Assembly: GCA_947497455.1 (NCBI GenBank)
Contig: CANMGU010000001.1
Coordinates: forward strand, 806,001-870,000
Length of the DNA: 64,000 nucleotides
DNA from: an uncultured Sphingomonadaceae bacterium
GTDB lineage: Bacteria; Pseudomonadota; Alphaproteobacteria; Sphingomonadales; Sphingomonadaceae
Direction: 5' to 3'
Shown: piece after piece, positions 1 through 9,994 of the stretch
Layout of the letters: the number at the start of each line of letters is the position of its first letter
Position numbering within the stretch: position 1 is the first letter of the stretch
The notes under the pieces: generated by a model
Told to the model about the DNA's origin: nothing
The model's input: the letters and a program-made list of their open reading frames with translations, nothing else
Database searches by the model: none
Made by a program: the position numbers and the translations under genes

Positions 1-552
1 AGAATTACAGCGAATGCCCTTCGGACCAAGATCCTTTGCCATTGCCCGCGTGAAGGTCATTACGGCACCTTTTGAGGTCGCATAGGCCGCTGCGCCTGGA
101 CCACCGCCATCACGGCCAGCGAGGGAAGCAAAATTAACGATCGCGCTGCCTTTCGGCATGTGGGGAACCACTGCTTTGGTCGCCAGGAAAGTGGATGTAA
201 CGTTGAGCCGCATGACATGTTCGAAAAACTCCATGTCCATTTCGTCAAGGCCTTTGCGCTGAACCAATCCGCCAGTCACATTGACGAGAATATCAATCTT
301 ATCTCCAAAAGCAGCCTGCGCGGCAGCGATAAGACCGTCCACATCCTCAGGCTTCATCATATCGCCTTTGCAGGAAATAGCCGTCCCGCCGACACCTTCA
401 ATTTCAGCAAGCGTTTCATTAGCCTGCTCTTCATTGTTGCAATAGTTCACGACAACCTTGGCGCCTTCACGGGCCAGTTTCACCGAGACAGCGCGACCAA
501 TGTCCCGGCTACCACCGGTCACAATTGCTACCTTGTCTTTCAATCTAGTCAT
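1..552 (-). CDS. SDR-family oxidoreductase, C-terminal part outside window
   Basis: Classical short-chain dehydrogenase/reductase; about 184 residues are visible and the C-terminus lies beyond base 1. The N-terminal nucleotide-binding motif TGGSRDIG and the catalytic YATSK (Tyr-x-x-x-Lys) are present. A GGGGAA ribosome binding site precedes the ATG. It sits 32 bases after the hexuronate transporter gene, last in the alginate-lyase operon. SDR enzymes in such loci reduce the lyase end product DEH (4-deoxy-L-erythro-5-hexoseulose uronate) to 2-keto-3-deoxygluconate, so DEH reductase is the likely role. That assignment rests on context; the SDR fold itself is clear. It is cytoplasmic, with no signal peptide. 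Confidence 0.85.
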   Translation of the reverse strand, partial: MTRLKDKVAIVTGGSRDIGRAVSVKLAREGAKVVVNYCNNEEQANETLAEIEGVGGTAISCKGDMMKPEDVDGLIAAAQAAFGDKIDILVNVTGGLVQRKGLDEMDMEFFEHVMRLNVTSTFLATKAVVPHMPKGSAIVNFASLAGRDGGGPGAAAYATSKGAVMTFTRAMAKDLGPKGIRCNS

Positions 553-584
553 GTTTTCCCCTGTCTATAATAATGATGAATCTT

Positions 585-1871
585 TTAGGCGGATTTGGCT
601 TTCAGCGGTTTGATGTCGGTACAAAAAACCAGGACCGACAAAACTGTGAGAATAGCGAGAGCAGCGCCGACCACGAAGGCGGGCGTGTAGCTGTTGACGG
701 TAATGACCGGGATCAGGAAGTTGAGCCCAACCACTGCCAGCTTGGCGGCGGTGCCTGCAAAACCTGCCAGTGATGCCACTGACTTGCCGTTGTAGAAATC
801 GCTCGGTAAAGTCTGGATATTGCCCACCGCTGTTTGGAAGCCGAATAATATCGCCGCCATCAACAGCACTGCGACTAAAGGAGTTGCGGCCTGGGTCGTC
901 ATGAGTAGTGATATCAGCATAATCAAACCGCCGAGGCTGATCACAGCTTTGCGCGTTTTGTTGACCGTCCAGCCCGCCTTGATCCGGTTCTGTGCGAGCA
1001 GGCCGCCGAACCAGGCTCCAAACATCGCACCAACGTAGGGTACCCAAGCGTAAAGGCCGATCTCCTTAACGCCAAAACCGTAGGTCTCGTTGAGATAGAG
1101 TGGCAACCAGCCGACAAAAAGCCACCAGATCGGGTCAAGGAAGAAGGATGCCATGATCACGCCCCAACTTTCCTTGCGAGAGAGTATCTCCTTTGAATTG
1201 GGTGCGTAATCGGCGACTTCACCAGATTCTTCATTGCGTTGTCCGGTGAGAATATATTGGCGCTCTCCCTCTGAGACCCAGGGATGCGTATCCGGTCCGG
1301 ATTTATACATGATCAGCCAAGGGACTAGCCAGAGAAAACCCAGCGCCCCCACTGCGATAAACGTCGCCTGCCAAGTACCGAGAAAGACAAAGAGATAAGC
1401 AATAATAGGCGCAGAAACGATCCCGCCAATGGCTGCACCCGAGTTGAAAATCCCTTGCGCCAGTGCACGTTCGTTGATCGGGAACCATTCCGCATTGGCT
1501 TTGGTCGCTCCGGGCCAGTTTCCTGCTTCGGACACACCCAAAATGGCGCGAAACACTGCGAAACTTGTTAGGCCGCTAGCGACGGCATGCAGCATGGTTG
1601 CCGCTGACCAGACCACAATCGAAAGCACAAAACCGAGACGGGTTCCGATCCAGTCAAAAATCTTACCAAATAGCGTCTGGCCGAACGCATAGGCGAATGT
1701 GAAGACGTTGAGGATGATCGCATAGTCGGTTTTGGAAAGACCGAGATCATCCGAGATTTCTGGCCAGAGGAAACCAAGCGCCCCGCGGTCAATATAGTTG
1801 ATGATCGTCGCAACTGCCACCAGCGTAACAATGGCCCAGCGAAATTTTCCAATTTTCAGCGCACCGCTCAT
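585..1871 (-). CDS. MFS transporter, hexuronate (ExuT/ACS family) type
   Basis: A 428-residue inner-membrane permease with about 12 hydrophobic segments. It begins MSGALKIGKFRW and has the early motif NYIDRGALGFLWPEI, typical of the anion:cation symporter branch that includes ExuT and KdgT-like carriers. The start chosen overlaps the stop of the upstream cupin gene (ATGA), which argues against the longer reading frame to 1946. Its place between alginate lyases and a DEH-reductase-like SDR suggests import of unsaturated uronates or DEH from the periplasm. The substrate is inferred from context only. Confidence 0.85.
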   Translation of the reverse strand: MSGALKIGKFRWAIVTLVAVATIINYIDRGALGFLWPEISDDLGLSKTDYAIILNVFTFAYAFGQTLFGKIFDWIGTRLGFVLSIVVWSAATMLHAVASGLTSFAVFRAILGVSEAGNWPGATKANAEWFPINERALAQGIFNSGAAIGGIVSAPIIAYLFVFLGTWQATFIAVGALGFLWLVPWLIMYKSGPDTHPWVSEGERQYILTGQRNEESGEVADYAPNSKEILSRKESWGVIMASFFLDPIWWLFVGWLPLYLNETYGFGVKEIGLYAWVPYVGAMFGAWFGGLLAQNRIKAGWTVNKTRKAVISLGGLIMLISLLMTTQAATPLVAVLLMAAILFGFQTAVGNIQTLPSDFYNGKSVASLAGFAGTAAKLAVVGLNFLIPVITVNSYTPAFVVGAALAILTVLSVLVFCTDIKPLKAKSA

Positions 1872-2242
1872 GATTGATCTCCCGGAGAAAGAAAGTCTTC
1901 CCGCACGGGATTGAATATATCGAGCAGCGAACCTGCCTCGATGCAAGTGATGCCATGGTCAGTATCAGGCGTAATCGCGACACTATCGCCGGCAATCAGT
2001 TCCTGCTCCTTGTCACCCATCATAGCGCGAAAGCGACCGGATTCGATGTAGCTAATCTGGTTATGCGGATGCTGGTGAACGGTGCCAGCGACCCCGGTAT
2101 CAAACCACAAGCGGCATAGCATCAGATCGGGACCATAGGCCAGTATTTGACGCTTGATGCCAGGCTCCAGAGTTTCAACCTCTGCTTTCGTACCATGAAC
2201 AAATGTTTCGCTCTGGCGACCCCGCAATGCCATATCACTCAT
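1868..2242 (-). CDS. kdgF: KdgF-like cupin, unsaturated uronate linearising enzyme
   Basis: Small single-domain cupin of 124 residues. It carries the metal-binding pattern HQHPHNQ and a later His in TPDTDHG, matching the His-x-His-x4-Gln...His metal set of KdgF. KdgF proteins convert 4,5-unsaturated monouronates from pectin or alginate lyases into the linear ketone form. The start was chosen for its strong GGGGGGAGA ribosome binding site and its 1-base spacing after the PL17 stop. The stop overlaps the transporter start by 4 bases. No signal peptide is seen, so it is probably cytoplasmic. Confidence 0.85.
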   Translation of the reverse strand: MSDMALRGRQSETFVHGTKAEVETLEPGIKRQILAYGPDLMLCRLWFDTGVAGTVHQHPHNQISYIESGRFRAMMGDKEQELIAGDSVAITPDTDHGITCIEAGSLLDIFNPVREDFLSPGDQS

Positions 2243-2243
2243 T

Positions 2244-4418
2244 TCATTCTCCCCCCAACCGAACATGGGCAGCAAAGCCCTTCCAGCTGATTTCCTGGCC
2301 ATCTATGGTGGCTGTATGCTTTCTATCTTTGTCCTGATCGTAAGAAATGGCGAGTACCGACTGCGCGCCCGCAAGGGTCTTAATCAGCAGCAAATCCGCG
2401 TTATCATGGCGCATATGCCGGATCGTCTCGATTTGACTGTCGCTGGCTGTTGTTCGCTCTGCCGCTCCATCATAACGCCCGTGCGCTTCGAGAATGCTGG
2501 AGAACACAATGCCTTTGTCACTCGCCACGCGCTGGATAAGCATTTGTTCACGGCGCAAATTGAAATTCGGATCATTGGCACCGCTCTCTGCCAGGACGGT
2601 CTCGCTGCCCGTCTGAGGCACCCATCTTGCAGTGTAAAAACGATCATCATTGATCCAGGTGACGAAGGCATTGTCGGCGCTGACTGGATTGCCTGTGCCA
2701 TCGACCCAGATATGCTGATAACCGTTGTCTTCACCCAAAACTGGACGGTCTGTCACGTTGGATTTTACCTCAAACCCAACTCGCATGATATGTCCATTAT
2801 AGTGAAGTGGGAGATCATAAATATGATCACCCTCGGCATCCACACGCGTCACATCAACAACCAGCGGTTGATTCAGGCCTTCGACGTTTAGCAATGCCAA
2901 GGTGCGTGTAAACTCGACGCCAGGATAGGCACCGGTCATTTTGGCACTGCTGATCTGGCTACCCATTTCTTCAGAGAAATAGAGTTGTACGGGTGCCAAT
3001 TTGTCCGCAGCTTTTCTGTCGCCATTGAAGTGGCTTTTCTGATCCACGACCAGACTATTGTGCGCGATGCTCTGCTTGGCCCAGCTTTCATTTTCAGGCA
3101 AATAACGGCCGCCTTGCTTGGCTTCGATATTCAGGAAACGGGCGGCGCCATAATCGCTGACGATCTCATAGCCATTGTCATAATATTGCCAGCTCAGCTT
3201 GTCGAAATGGCCGTGGCCCATGCCCTGTGAGCTGTTCTTCGCAACCAGTGCCTGGCCAGTCATGCCGTCACCCTTGCGCATGATCGCAACCGCGCCTTGT
3301 TGACCTTCTGGCCCATCAGAAAGAAGCAGCGATCGAAATGGGAAAGGCTTTGCCTTGCCAGCAGCCAAGTCCTTGGCGACCATCATACCGTTATCGGTCA
3401 GCACTGTGCGCCCTTGCCATTGTGCTATGGAAAGCAATCCCGGATCGCGGGTTTTATTGTATCCCACGGCAACACCGTGATAAAGTTCGTCTGTTTTGAG
3501 GCTTTTGTCCCGGATAGCATCGTTGAACGGAAAAAAATATCCATCATAGGTCAGCTGGATCGTTGTGCGCAGCGCTTTGAGCAATATGCCATCGCGATAT
3601 TCGAAAATCTTGCGCGAAGGATCATTTCTCTCGATCGCGCCAGCAAATACAATGAAGGGTTTCAGAGCAAAACGTTGGTAATAAGGACCTTCGGTGTAAT
3701 AGCCATCGGGTGAAAAGAGCAGTTCGCTCTGGCGCAAAAAGCCTGTCTTGCCGCTTTTATCTAATCCAAGCAGGGCGATATCGACCAGTTCTTTATCGCC
3801 CAAAACATAGCCCGTCATCCCTACGCCCGCGGTTGCCCAGGTTGCATGATTATGTATCTTGCTGAACGTGATTGCGGAGCCAGTAGAGAGGAAAGCCGCA
3901 GCCTTGCGGAAGAGATTGTCGTCAATATTTTTGCGATCTGCTTCTGACAAGCTATCGCGAATAGCCTCATAGCCTTGAATGCTGTCGACCATCCACATCG
4001 CATCGTTCAGGACCTGCCAGAAAATCCGGCCCGAACCCTGACTGTTCTTGCGCGCTGGATGCTCACCCAGCGTCGGATAGAGGTCGGCATAGGCAAGCAA
4101 TATATCGCGGACATAGTCGGCATATTTTTGTTCACCAGTGAGCTTGTAGAGCTGCCCCCCTTGATAGATGATTTTGAAATTTTGTTTATGCTGTTCGTGG
4201 GTATAACCACCGCCCGGGTCTTTGGGGACCGGAACGACGACACCGGCCTCCATCATCTGATCGACAAACGTCCGTGAACGCTCCAACTCACGTTCGAATA
4301 ACGGAGCATGATGTTGCGCCGCACCGGTGGAACCGTCCAGAGAGTATTCGATCGGACCTGCCGCTGCGACAGAAGATGAAGCGCCCCAGAGTGCGACCGC
4401 TAGAAGTTTGCCCTTCAT
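2244..4418 (-). CDS. Polysaccharide lyase family 17 oligoalginate lyase
   Basis: Exolytic oligoalginate lyase that releases unsaturated monouronate from alginate oligomers. The 724 residues start with a signal peptide (MKGKLLAVALWGASSSVAAA), so it is exported. An N-terminal alpha/alpha-toroid alginate_lyase domain (about residues 50-370) has the KIHNHATW Asn-His pair and GPYYQRFAL with the catalytic-type Tyr. A C-terminal heparinase II/III-like beta-sheet domain (about 380-720) has GHGHFDKLSWQYYD, where family members bind metal. The length suits PL17. Its start overlaps the stop of the PL6 gene by 4 bases, implying translational coupling: PL6 makes oligomers and PL17 finishes them. Confidence 0.93.
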   Translation of the reverse strand: MKGKLLAVALWGASSSVAAAGPIEYSLDGSTGAAQHHAPLFERELERSRTFVDQMMEAGVVVPVPKDPGGGYTHEQHKQNFKIIYQGGQLYKLTGEQKYADYVRDILLAYADLYPTLGEHPARKNSQGSGRIFWQVLNDAMWMVDSIQGYEAIRDSLSEADRKNIDDNLFRKAAAFLSTGSAITFSKIHNHATWATAGVGMTGYVLGDKELVDIALLGLDKSGKTGFLRQSELLFSPDGYYTEGPYYQRFALKPFIVFAGAIERNDPSRKIFEYRDGILLKALRTTIQLTYDGYFFPFNDAIRDKSLKTDELYHGVAVGYNKTRDPGLLSIAQWQGRTVLTDNGMMVAKDLAAGKAKPFPFRSLLLSDGPEGQQGAVAIMRKGDGMTGQALVAKNSSQGMGHGHFDKLSWQYYDNGYEIVSDYGAARFLNIEAKQGGRYLPENESWAKQSIAHNSLVVDQKSHFNGDRKAADKLAPVQLYFSEEMGSQISSAKMTGAYPGVEFTRTLALLNVEGLNQPLVVDVTRVDAEGDHIYDLPLHYNGHIMRVGFEVKSNVTDRPVLGEDNGYQHIWVDGTGNPVSADNAFVTWINDDRFYTARWVPQTGSETVLAESGANDPNFNLRREQMLIQRVASDKGIVFSSILEAHGRYDGAAERTTASDSQIETIRHMRHDNADLLLIKTLAGAQSVLAISYDQDKDRKHTATIDGQEISWKGFAAHVRLGGE

Positions 4419-6664
4419 GGCTTTGTCGCGCCTTCAAACTGATTGTTGGATAGGGTGGCGCGATGCGCGCCCTCATGATTGAGTTCTTCCAGTATCGGCT
4501 CCGGCATGTTCTGCGCCCTATTGCCAGATACACGGGTTTGCGGCCGGCCGACGGTGTGTATGATCTTGATCGGAGCAGCATCGAGGAAGTTATTGTCGCT
4601 AATTACAGCGTCTTGAACACCATGAAGAACCATGGATGTCCGAGAAATATTGTTCTTGTTGCGCCCAACGTTCATGAAATTCGAGTCGGTCAGGGAGAAG
4701 TGCGGCCCAAAAGTGCTTTCATCTCGGCCACCGCGATAGATATTGAAGACCTCACCGCCAATATCCTGAAAATTGGATTCAGATATATCGACATATTCGG
4801 CATTATACTGGCCATAGTCCTCGGTCTCGGCAGCGGCCTGCAAGACCGAACCGGAGATATTGTTAAAATTGCTATTTTTAATGCTGACCCGATCAGCCAG
4901 GGAGCTTTTTCCAAGTGCTATGACATGGAAGGATCGATTCACATCCAGGTTGGTCACGTTTACGCCGTCCATGTCGATCAAAAAGTTCGATTGAATCGGA
5001 AAAATGGTTGTACGAATAACGGCGTTACCCACAGAATCCGGGGCCATATCACCATCTATGGTGAGATTAGCGAGGCGAAGACTTCCGCCCTGTTTGATTT
5101 CAACGAGAGAGGGGCGGGCGAAACGGATCCGTGCGACACTATCTTTAGGCCCCTCAATCGAAATTGTTTTATCCAACGGCAAAACCTTGTTCACCAGATA
5201 TTCGCCCGCGCCAAGGATCAGTCGATCACCTTCACTCGCGGCCGCAAAGGCTGCGGTTAGACTGTCCTCGCCGGGGGCAACATCAATTGCCTTGCCGGTA
5301 TTGAATCGATCTGCAGACGAGGGCTTCGGATACCAACTAACGCCAACCTGGTCGCGTGTAATGGGCTTAAGATCGCGCGATGCACCAACATTTTCACTCT
5401 TTGGATAAAGCAGGCCATTTTTTGCACGGACGAGAGCCACTTCGCGCTCAGCTATGCCAACAACTGACTGCTCAATCTTGCCATTGGTCAAAATGTTGTT
5501 GGAAAATGCAATGCCGCTAATATCGTCCTGAATTTTTACGAATGATCCTCCACCAGCGCCGCCAAGCAGATTATTCTTGAAGCGACTATTCACCGGCACC
5601 GCGGAACGCTCTTGGTCGGCCCCAGCATTAAAGGTGATGCGCCCGCTGTCGATCACACTGTTATTCTCGATAATCGCGTTATCGACTTGGACATAGCGAT
5701 TGACGGGCGAATTGGGTACGCCGTTCATCACAGTCAGTGCGCTGGCAAAACCGGTGCCGCGGAGCCCTTCCATATAGTTGTTGCGAACAGTTTGGTTGCG
5801 ATTGATAACGCGGATACCGCCAGTATGAGCCTTTCCGCCACCGAGGAATATATTATTCTCCACCAGAGTGCCGTCACCATGCCGGAATACCAGTGCACCA
5901 CGCGATTTGTAGAACAGATTGCCCCGGAAAATATTGCTTCCGGATTTAGAGGAGATAATTTCCACCTCGCCATCGCATCGGTCAAAATAGTTATTCTCCA
6001 CCAGAGTGTTTGAATTGAACATGGAGTATTTGCTGGTTCCGATCCGGAGGGTTTCCCCGCCGTTCGATCCTAAAACTGGCCGCGGCCCGAAATAATTATG
6101 GTCGATGCGGTGATAGTTTTCCTGACTTTCTGTGGAATCAAGACGCACAGCAAAGGTCACACCCTTGTTGGTCTTGCCAACAAGGTGGTTGTGATCGAAC
6201 CGGTTATGTTTGCCGTACATACCGACCCAGTAATCACTCTCATAACGATCCGGTTTGCTGAAATGGTCAATCACAACATTGGTGACACGGCTATAGGAGG
6301 CCAGGTCTTTCTTGGAGCGTCGGAATGAAATCACTTCACCGGTTGGGCTGTAGCCGTTTTTGAACACCAGCCCGGCCACCACCATATATTTGCCGCCTAT
6401 TCGAAGATTGGACTGACCGGAAAGAATGACCTTACCTGCACTTTGCGGGCGTAAGGATATTGGATTTTTCTTAGTTCCTGGTCCTGAGAATTTGATCTCA
6501 AAGTCCTGCCAAACGCCGTTGGCCAGTACAATGGTGTCCCCCGCATTCAAAACTTTCTCGGCAGCGAAATAGTCTTTCTGGGTTTTGACAAAATATGTTT
6601 CTGCAGAAGCCGGAAACGCGACTGCGGTACATATTGCGGCAAACAGGCCAAGCCTGACGATCAT
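4415..6664 (-). CDS. Polysaccharide lyase family 6 alginate lyase, two-domain
   Basis: First gene of the alginate operon, 749 residues, with signal peptide MIVRLGLFAAICTAVAFPAS followed by a right-handed parallel beta-helix. The N-terminal catalytic domain (about residues 22-400) carries PL6 signatures: NGGETLRIGTS, the EIISSKSGSN block holding the catalytic-type Lys, and GALVFRHGDG with the catalytic-type Arg. A second beta-helix domain (about 440-740) makes it a two-domain PL6 enzyme such as AlyGC. PL6 enzymes cleave polyMG or polyG/polyM alginate; specificity cannot be read here. A TTGACA promoter lies about 55 bases upstream and the gene overlaps PL17. Confidence 0.93.
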   Translation of the reverse strand: MIVRLGLFAAICTAVAFPASAETYFVKTQKDYFAAEKVLNAGDTIVLANGVWQDFEIKFSGPGTKKNPISLRPQSAGKVILSGQSNLRIGGKYMVVAGLVFKNGYSPTGEVISFRRSKKDLASYSRVTNVVIDHFSKPDRYESDYWVGMYGKHNRFDHNHLVGKTNKGVTFAVRLDSTESQENYHRIDHNYFGPRPVLGSNGGETLRIGTSKYSMFNSNTLVENNYFDRCDGEVEIISSKSGSNIFRGNLFYKSRGALVFRHGDGTLVENNIFLGGGKAHTGGIRVINRNQTVRNNYMEGLRGTGFASALTVMNGVPNSPVNRYVQVDNAIIENNSVIDSGRITFNAGADQERSAVPVNSRFKNNLLGGAGGGSFVKIQDDISGIAFSNNILTNGKIEQSVVGIAEREVALVRAKNGLLYPKSENVGASRDLKPITRDQVGVSWYPKPSSADRFNTGKAIDVAPGEDSLTAAFAAASEGDRLILGAGEYLVNKVLPLDKTISIEGPKDSVARIRFARPSLVEIKQGGSLRLANLTIDGDMAPDSVGNAVIRTTIFPIQSNFLIDMDGVNVTNLDVNRSFHVIALGKSSLADRVSIKNSNFNNISGSVLQAAAETEDYGQYNAEYVDISESNFQDIGGEVFNIYRGGRDESTFGPHFSLTDSNFMNVGRNKNNISRTSMVLHGVQDAVISDNNFLDAAPIKIIHTVGRPQTRVSGNRAQNMPEPILEELNHEGAHRATLSNNQFEGATKP

Positions 6665-6716
6665 CCCCGGAATTCCTCTCTTTTTCTATGGTTGGCGTAT
6701 CTGGCACTCAATAAAT

Positions 6717-6760
6717 TGTCAACCAATATATATTACCAAAATGCCATACCAATTTGACGA
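6717..6760 (-). promoter_or_regulatory. Promoter/operator module of the alginate-lyase operon
   Basis: On the minus strand a TTGACA box (6722-6717) lies 53 bases before the PL6 start. Upstream are an AT-rich TATATATT segment, TTGGTAATA, and a TTGGTATG box (6752-6745). The same TTGACA/TTGGTATG pair occurs before both TonB receptors at 9995-10053 and 14335-14393. Box-to-box spacing is 28 here and 38 in the other two. I infer sites for the GntR regulator encoded at 10245-10985. Confidence 0.6.
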
Positions 6761-6788
6761 GCTTTATAAATAGTCACAGTTTTTAGCC

Positions 6789-6824
6789 AAAAACGGCGCA
6801 GCAGGTTCAAGCTCCCGCTGCGCC
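6789..6824 (-). terminator. Rho-independent terminator after TonB receptor 1
   Basis: Perfect 8-bp inverted repeat GGCGCAGC (6795-6802)/GCTGCGCC (6817-6824) with a 14-base loop. On the minus strand it is followed by GTTTTTGG. It lies about 75 bases past the receptor stop and before the alginate-lyase promoter. Confidence 0.75.
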
Positions 6825-6849
6825 ATCCCCCGTATTGGAGTTCTGGAAG

Positions 6850-6885
6850 TTTGTACTCCCGGATCCCCCGATCCGAGAATACAAA
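6850..6885. repeat. Hairpin between TonB receptor 1 stop and its terminator
   Basis: Outer arms TTTGTA (6850-6855) and TACAAA (6880-6885) enclose inner arms CGGAT and ATCCG. It starts 15 bases past the receptor stop with no T-run after it, so it may protect the mRNA 3' end rather than terminate. Confidence 0.5.
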
Positions 6886-6900
6886 CTCGCTAGACCTTGG

Positions 6901-9900
6901 TCAGAAGCTGAGAGTTGCACCAAAAGTGATTCTCCGGTCTGGCAGACCTTGGAAGCACAATTGTGCACCGCTGTTAACACAAGACTGTGTAATCTCGTCC
7001 TTCATGAGGTTAACCCCTTCAACCCCGATATTCAGATAATCGGTTACATCATAAGTGATGCTTGCATTGAGCTGTCCTCTTGACTCGGTAACCGTTGGAA
7101 AACCAAGGGTACTGTTTAAAGAAGCACCACCCGCCGTATCCAGAGTACGGAATGCATCACGCCAAGTGTAGCGCGCCCGAGCCGAAAGTCCGTATTTCTC
7201 GTAGTAGAGTGTGACGTTATAAGCGTGCTGCGAAAAGTCCAGAAGCCCCTGAACGGCCGTAACTGGCACAGTTATATTGGGATTGATCGCCTGGAAGATA
7301 TCCTCCCCGCGACCAGAATTTTCGTTTGTAGCTTCGCCACCACCGAAATCCTGGTAGGTATAGTTGGCAATAATACCAAAGCCCGATGCAAAGCCCAGCG
7401 TATCCTCAAACTGGGAGAGGTCGTACTGGAACGCAATTTCAACGCCGGTTTGCGTGGTGCTCGCCGTGTCATTTATGATTGTCTGAAGAGGGACGCATAG
7501 TCCATTACCCAAAACAGGTGACAAGACGTTGCGATCCGGGACCGGATTGAAGATTCCGCCACCTTCACAAGGAGGCGTGATATCCCGGAAGCCATTAGCA
7601 TCCTCAACGGCATCTTCCACCTGAGTAACAAACAAGTTGGTGCGTTTTTTATGGAAAAAGCCCACACTTAATACTGACGACGGTGCAAAATACCATGAGA
7701 GCGAAGCATCGTAAGACTGCACTGTTTCCGGCGCCAGATTTGGATTGCCAAGTTCTACCGCATTATTGGGGCCAGTGGGGAAGGTGACCGAAAGCGAAAG
7801 GTCATCGAAATCGGGACGATTGATATCTTCTCCGTAGCTTGCACGGAAAACAATATCATCGGTCAAATCAGCCACGACGTTAACGCGAGGCAAGAATTCC
7901 TGATAACTCCCACGAGACGACACCGGCGAAACCACACCATTGGCAACAGTATTGCCCAGTGAATCAATAGTAGTACTGACCCAGCGCAAGCCGATATTCC
8001 CGCGGACCGGACCGGTTTCGAAATTCAACTGACCATAAACCGAGTTGGTTGTTTCATCGATTGCAAAGGACGACGCAAGGTTGCTGGCAGCCGTTGGATC
8101 GAGATCATTCAGCAATCGACCGCCACCCGCGATGGCGGCTTGCCCCCCTGGGGTGGCATCTAGAGCGCCTTGCAGGGTTGCAAACACTGCATCCCGATCA
8201 GAAAAAGATCGATTAGGATCGACAAGAAGGAAGTTACGGAAAGCCAGCTCTCTCCCATCAAATTCACCAAAATTGTCCGGACCTGGGACCAGGAGATCTG
8301 CGAACGCAGAGCCACTGGGGCTATTCGCGATTGCACCTGTGCCGAAGGTGGAGCGAAGCTGAGTGAAATCTGATGACGTTTTATTGTAGCGGTAGCCCCA
8401 ATCAACAGAAGTAATGAATGGTGTCAGATCTTCCGTATCGAGCGTCATATCGAGACGGAATGCGTTTTCCGCGTTTTCTGTACGGTTGTTACTCGCCGTC
8501 ACAGCATCGAGCACGGTATTGTTAGGATCGAGTAATTGATCAACCGTTGGTGCGAAGGGAGAGTCAAAATCAATACCGAATGTCAGCGCGCCACCGGAAA
8601 GATCATAGCGAAATGGAACGCTGTTATCATTGCTACTACCATCAAGCGGTGTCAGCGCATTGGGATTGATAAAGTTCAACGTTGTGCTCAGGTTGGGGTT
8701 TGTCGTGGTGGAAGTTGCCCGCGACGCTTCTGCCCGAACTGAAAAACGACCACTTTCCCATTCCCCGCCAAATCTATAAACTTGGCTATCGGTGACACGA
8801 GCACCGGTATCGCTCGAGAAACGTAGGTTAGGATCGTCATCATCAACAGCCAGGTTTGGCTGAATGGTACCGACCAACGCAGCTTCGATACTGCCCAGAT
8901 CCACGCCGTCAAGCGAACCGTAATTGACGGTTTCGAACTGGTCAGGAACATTGTTGAAGCGCAGCGCGCTTACACCGGAGGCTTGGATACGGGAACTGTC
9001 CTGCCTACGCTCTTGGTCGCTTATAATGGTATCGAAATAGAGTTTCAGATTGTCGGACGGAGCCCATTCCAGCGTGCCGGCAAAGTTGATGGTTTCAAAT
9101 TCGAAATTCTCAAGCTCCTGGTTAAGGAACTGAATGCCGAGATAATCGAAGCCCGGCCCAGGTGCACCTGCAGCTGTAACACTGGTTCCGGTTAAAACGA
9201 CTCTGTCGCGGTCAACCCGGGGACGGAAGGAAGTGGCTTCCTGTTCGGCATAGCTGCCGCTCAGGACGATACCAATTTCACCAATGCCTGTGTCCCAAAC
9301 ATCACCAAAGCTGGCCGAAATCCTTGGCTTAACGCTGTCGGAAAGCTCACTATATTCACCCTGGGCGCGAACGCTTAATATCTGATCACTAAGGTCAAGC
9401 GGACGAATTGTGCGCAAGTTGATCGTACCACCTACTGCGCCTTCAATGTCCTTTGCCGTTGGTGCCTTGATCACTTCAACAGAGGCGATGATAGCGGCAT
9501 TAATGTCTTCGAAGTTAATGCCGCCGCGGCCAGTCCCGGAGCCCAGCGTGGAAACACCATTAATTGCGGTGCGGTTATCGTTGGTACCACGGATCTGAAC
9601 CCCTGTACCGACACCAGCCGTTCTGGTGATTTGAACACCGGTAACGTTCTCTAGCACCTCTGCGAGGTTTTGATCAGGCAGTTTGCCAATATCTTCCGCT
9701 TGAATAACCTCGACAAGACTATCCGCTTCACGCTTTTCTGCAAGCGCGCTCGCGAGCGAGCTGCGAATACCGGAGACGATAATGACGTCCTCTTCCGCTT
9801 CCGTCGCTTCAACTGTTTCAGTATTTTGCGCATAAGCTGGAGACGCAACCATTGCCATGGCCGTTCCTGCTAAAAGTGCTGTTGTAAAATTAAACCGCGT

Positions 9901-9936
9901 GATTTTCCCGCGTACAGAAGTACCTGCCTGTTTCAT
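6901..9936 (-). CDS. TonB-dependent receptor 1 of the alginate locus
   Basis: Outer-membrane TonB-dependent receptor of 1011 residues for energised uptake, probably of alginate oligosaccharides. A signal peptide ends near SPAYAQ. A TonB-box-like DVIIVSGIRSS follows, then the plug with LENVTGVQITR and VQIRGTNDNRTAINGV, then a 22-strand-type barrel ending in a terminal Phe (FGATLSF), as expected for an outer-membrane barrel. The start at MKQAG has GGGAGGGGATTCG before it, better than the upstream in-frame start at 9951. It sits directly downstream of the GntR gene but has its own promoter module. Oligoalginate as ligand is inferred from the neighbours. Confidence 0.9.
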   Translation of the reverse strand: MKQAGTSVRGKITRFNFTTALLAGTAMAMVASPAYAQNTETVEATEAEEDVIIVSGIRSSLASALAEKREADSLVEVIQAEDIGKLPDQNLAEVLENVTGVQITRTAGVGTGVQIRGTNDNRTAINGVSTLGSGTGRGGINFEDINAAIIASVEVIKAPTAKDIEGAVGGTINLRTIRPLDLSDQILSVRAQGEYSELSDSVKPRISASFGDVWDTGIGEIGIVLSGSYAEQEATSFRPRVDRDRVVLTGTSVTAAGAPGPGFDYLGIQFLNQELENFEFETINFAGTLEWAPSDNLKLYFDTIISDQERRQDSSRIQASGVSALRFNNVPDQFETVNYGSLDGVDLGSIEAALVGTIQPNLAVDDDDPNLRFSSDTGARVTDSQVYRFGGEWESGRFSVRAEASRATSTTTNPNLSTTLNFINPNALTPLDGSSNDNSVPFRYDLSGGALTFGIDFDSPFAPTVDQLLDPNNTVLDAVTASNNRTENAENAFRLDMTLDTEDLTPFITSVDWGYRYNKTSSDFTQLRSTFGTGAIANSPSGSAFADLLVPGPDNFGEFDGRELAFRNFLLVDPNRSFSDRDAVFATLQGALDATPGGQAAIAGGGRLLNDLDPTAASNLASSFAIDETTNSVYGQLNFETGPVRGNIGLRWVSTTIDSLGNTVANGVVSPVSSRGSYQEFLPRVNVVADLTDDIVFRASYGEDINRPDFDDLSLSVTFPTGPNNAVELGNPNLAPETVQSYDASLSWYFAPSSVLSVGFFHKKRTNLFVTQVEDAVEDANGFRDITPPCEGGGIFNPVPDRNVLSPVLGNGLCVPLQTIINDTASTTQTGVEIAFQYDLSQFEDTLGFASGFGIIANYTYQDFGGGEATNENSGRGEDIFQAINPNITVPVTAVQGLLDFSQHAYNVTLYYEKYGLSARARYTWRDAFRTLDTAGGASLNSTLGFPTVTESRGQLNASITYDVTDYLNIGVEGVNLMKDEITQSCVNSGAQLCFQGLPDRRITFGATLSF

Positions 9937-9994
9937 CGAATCCCCTCCCAAAGTTTTTATTATTGGCTTGGAAACTGACTTGGCATGACATCTG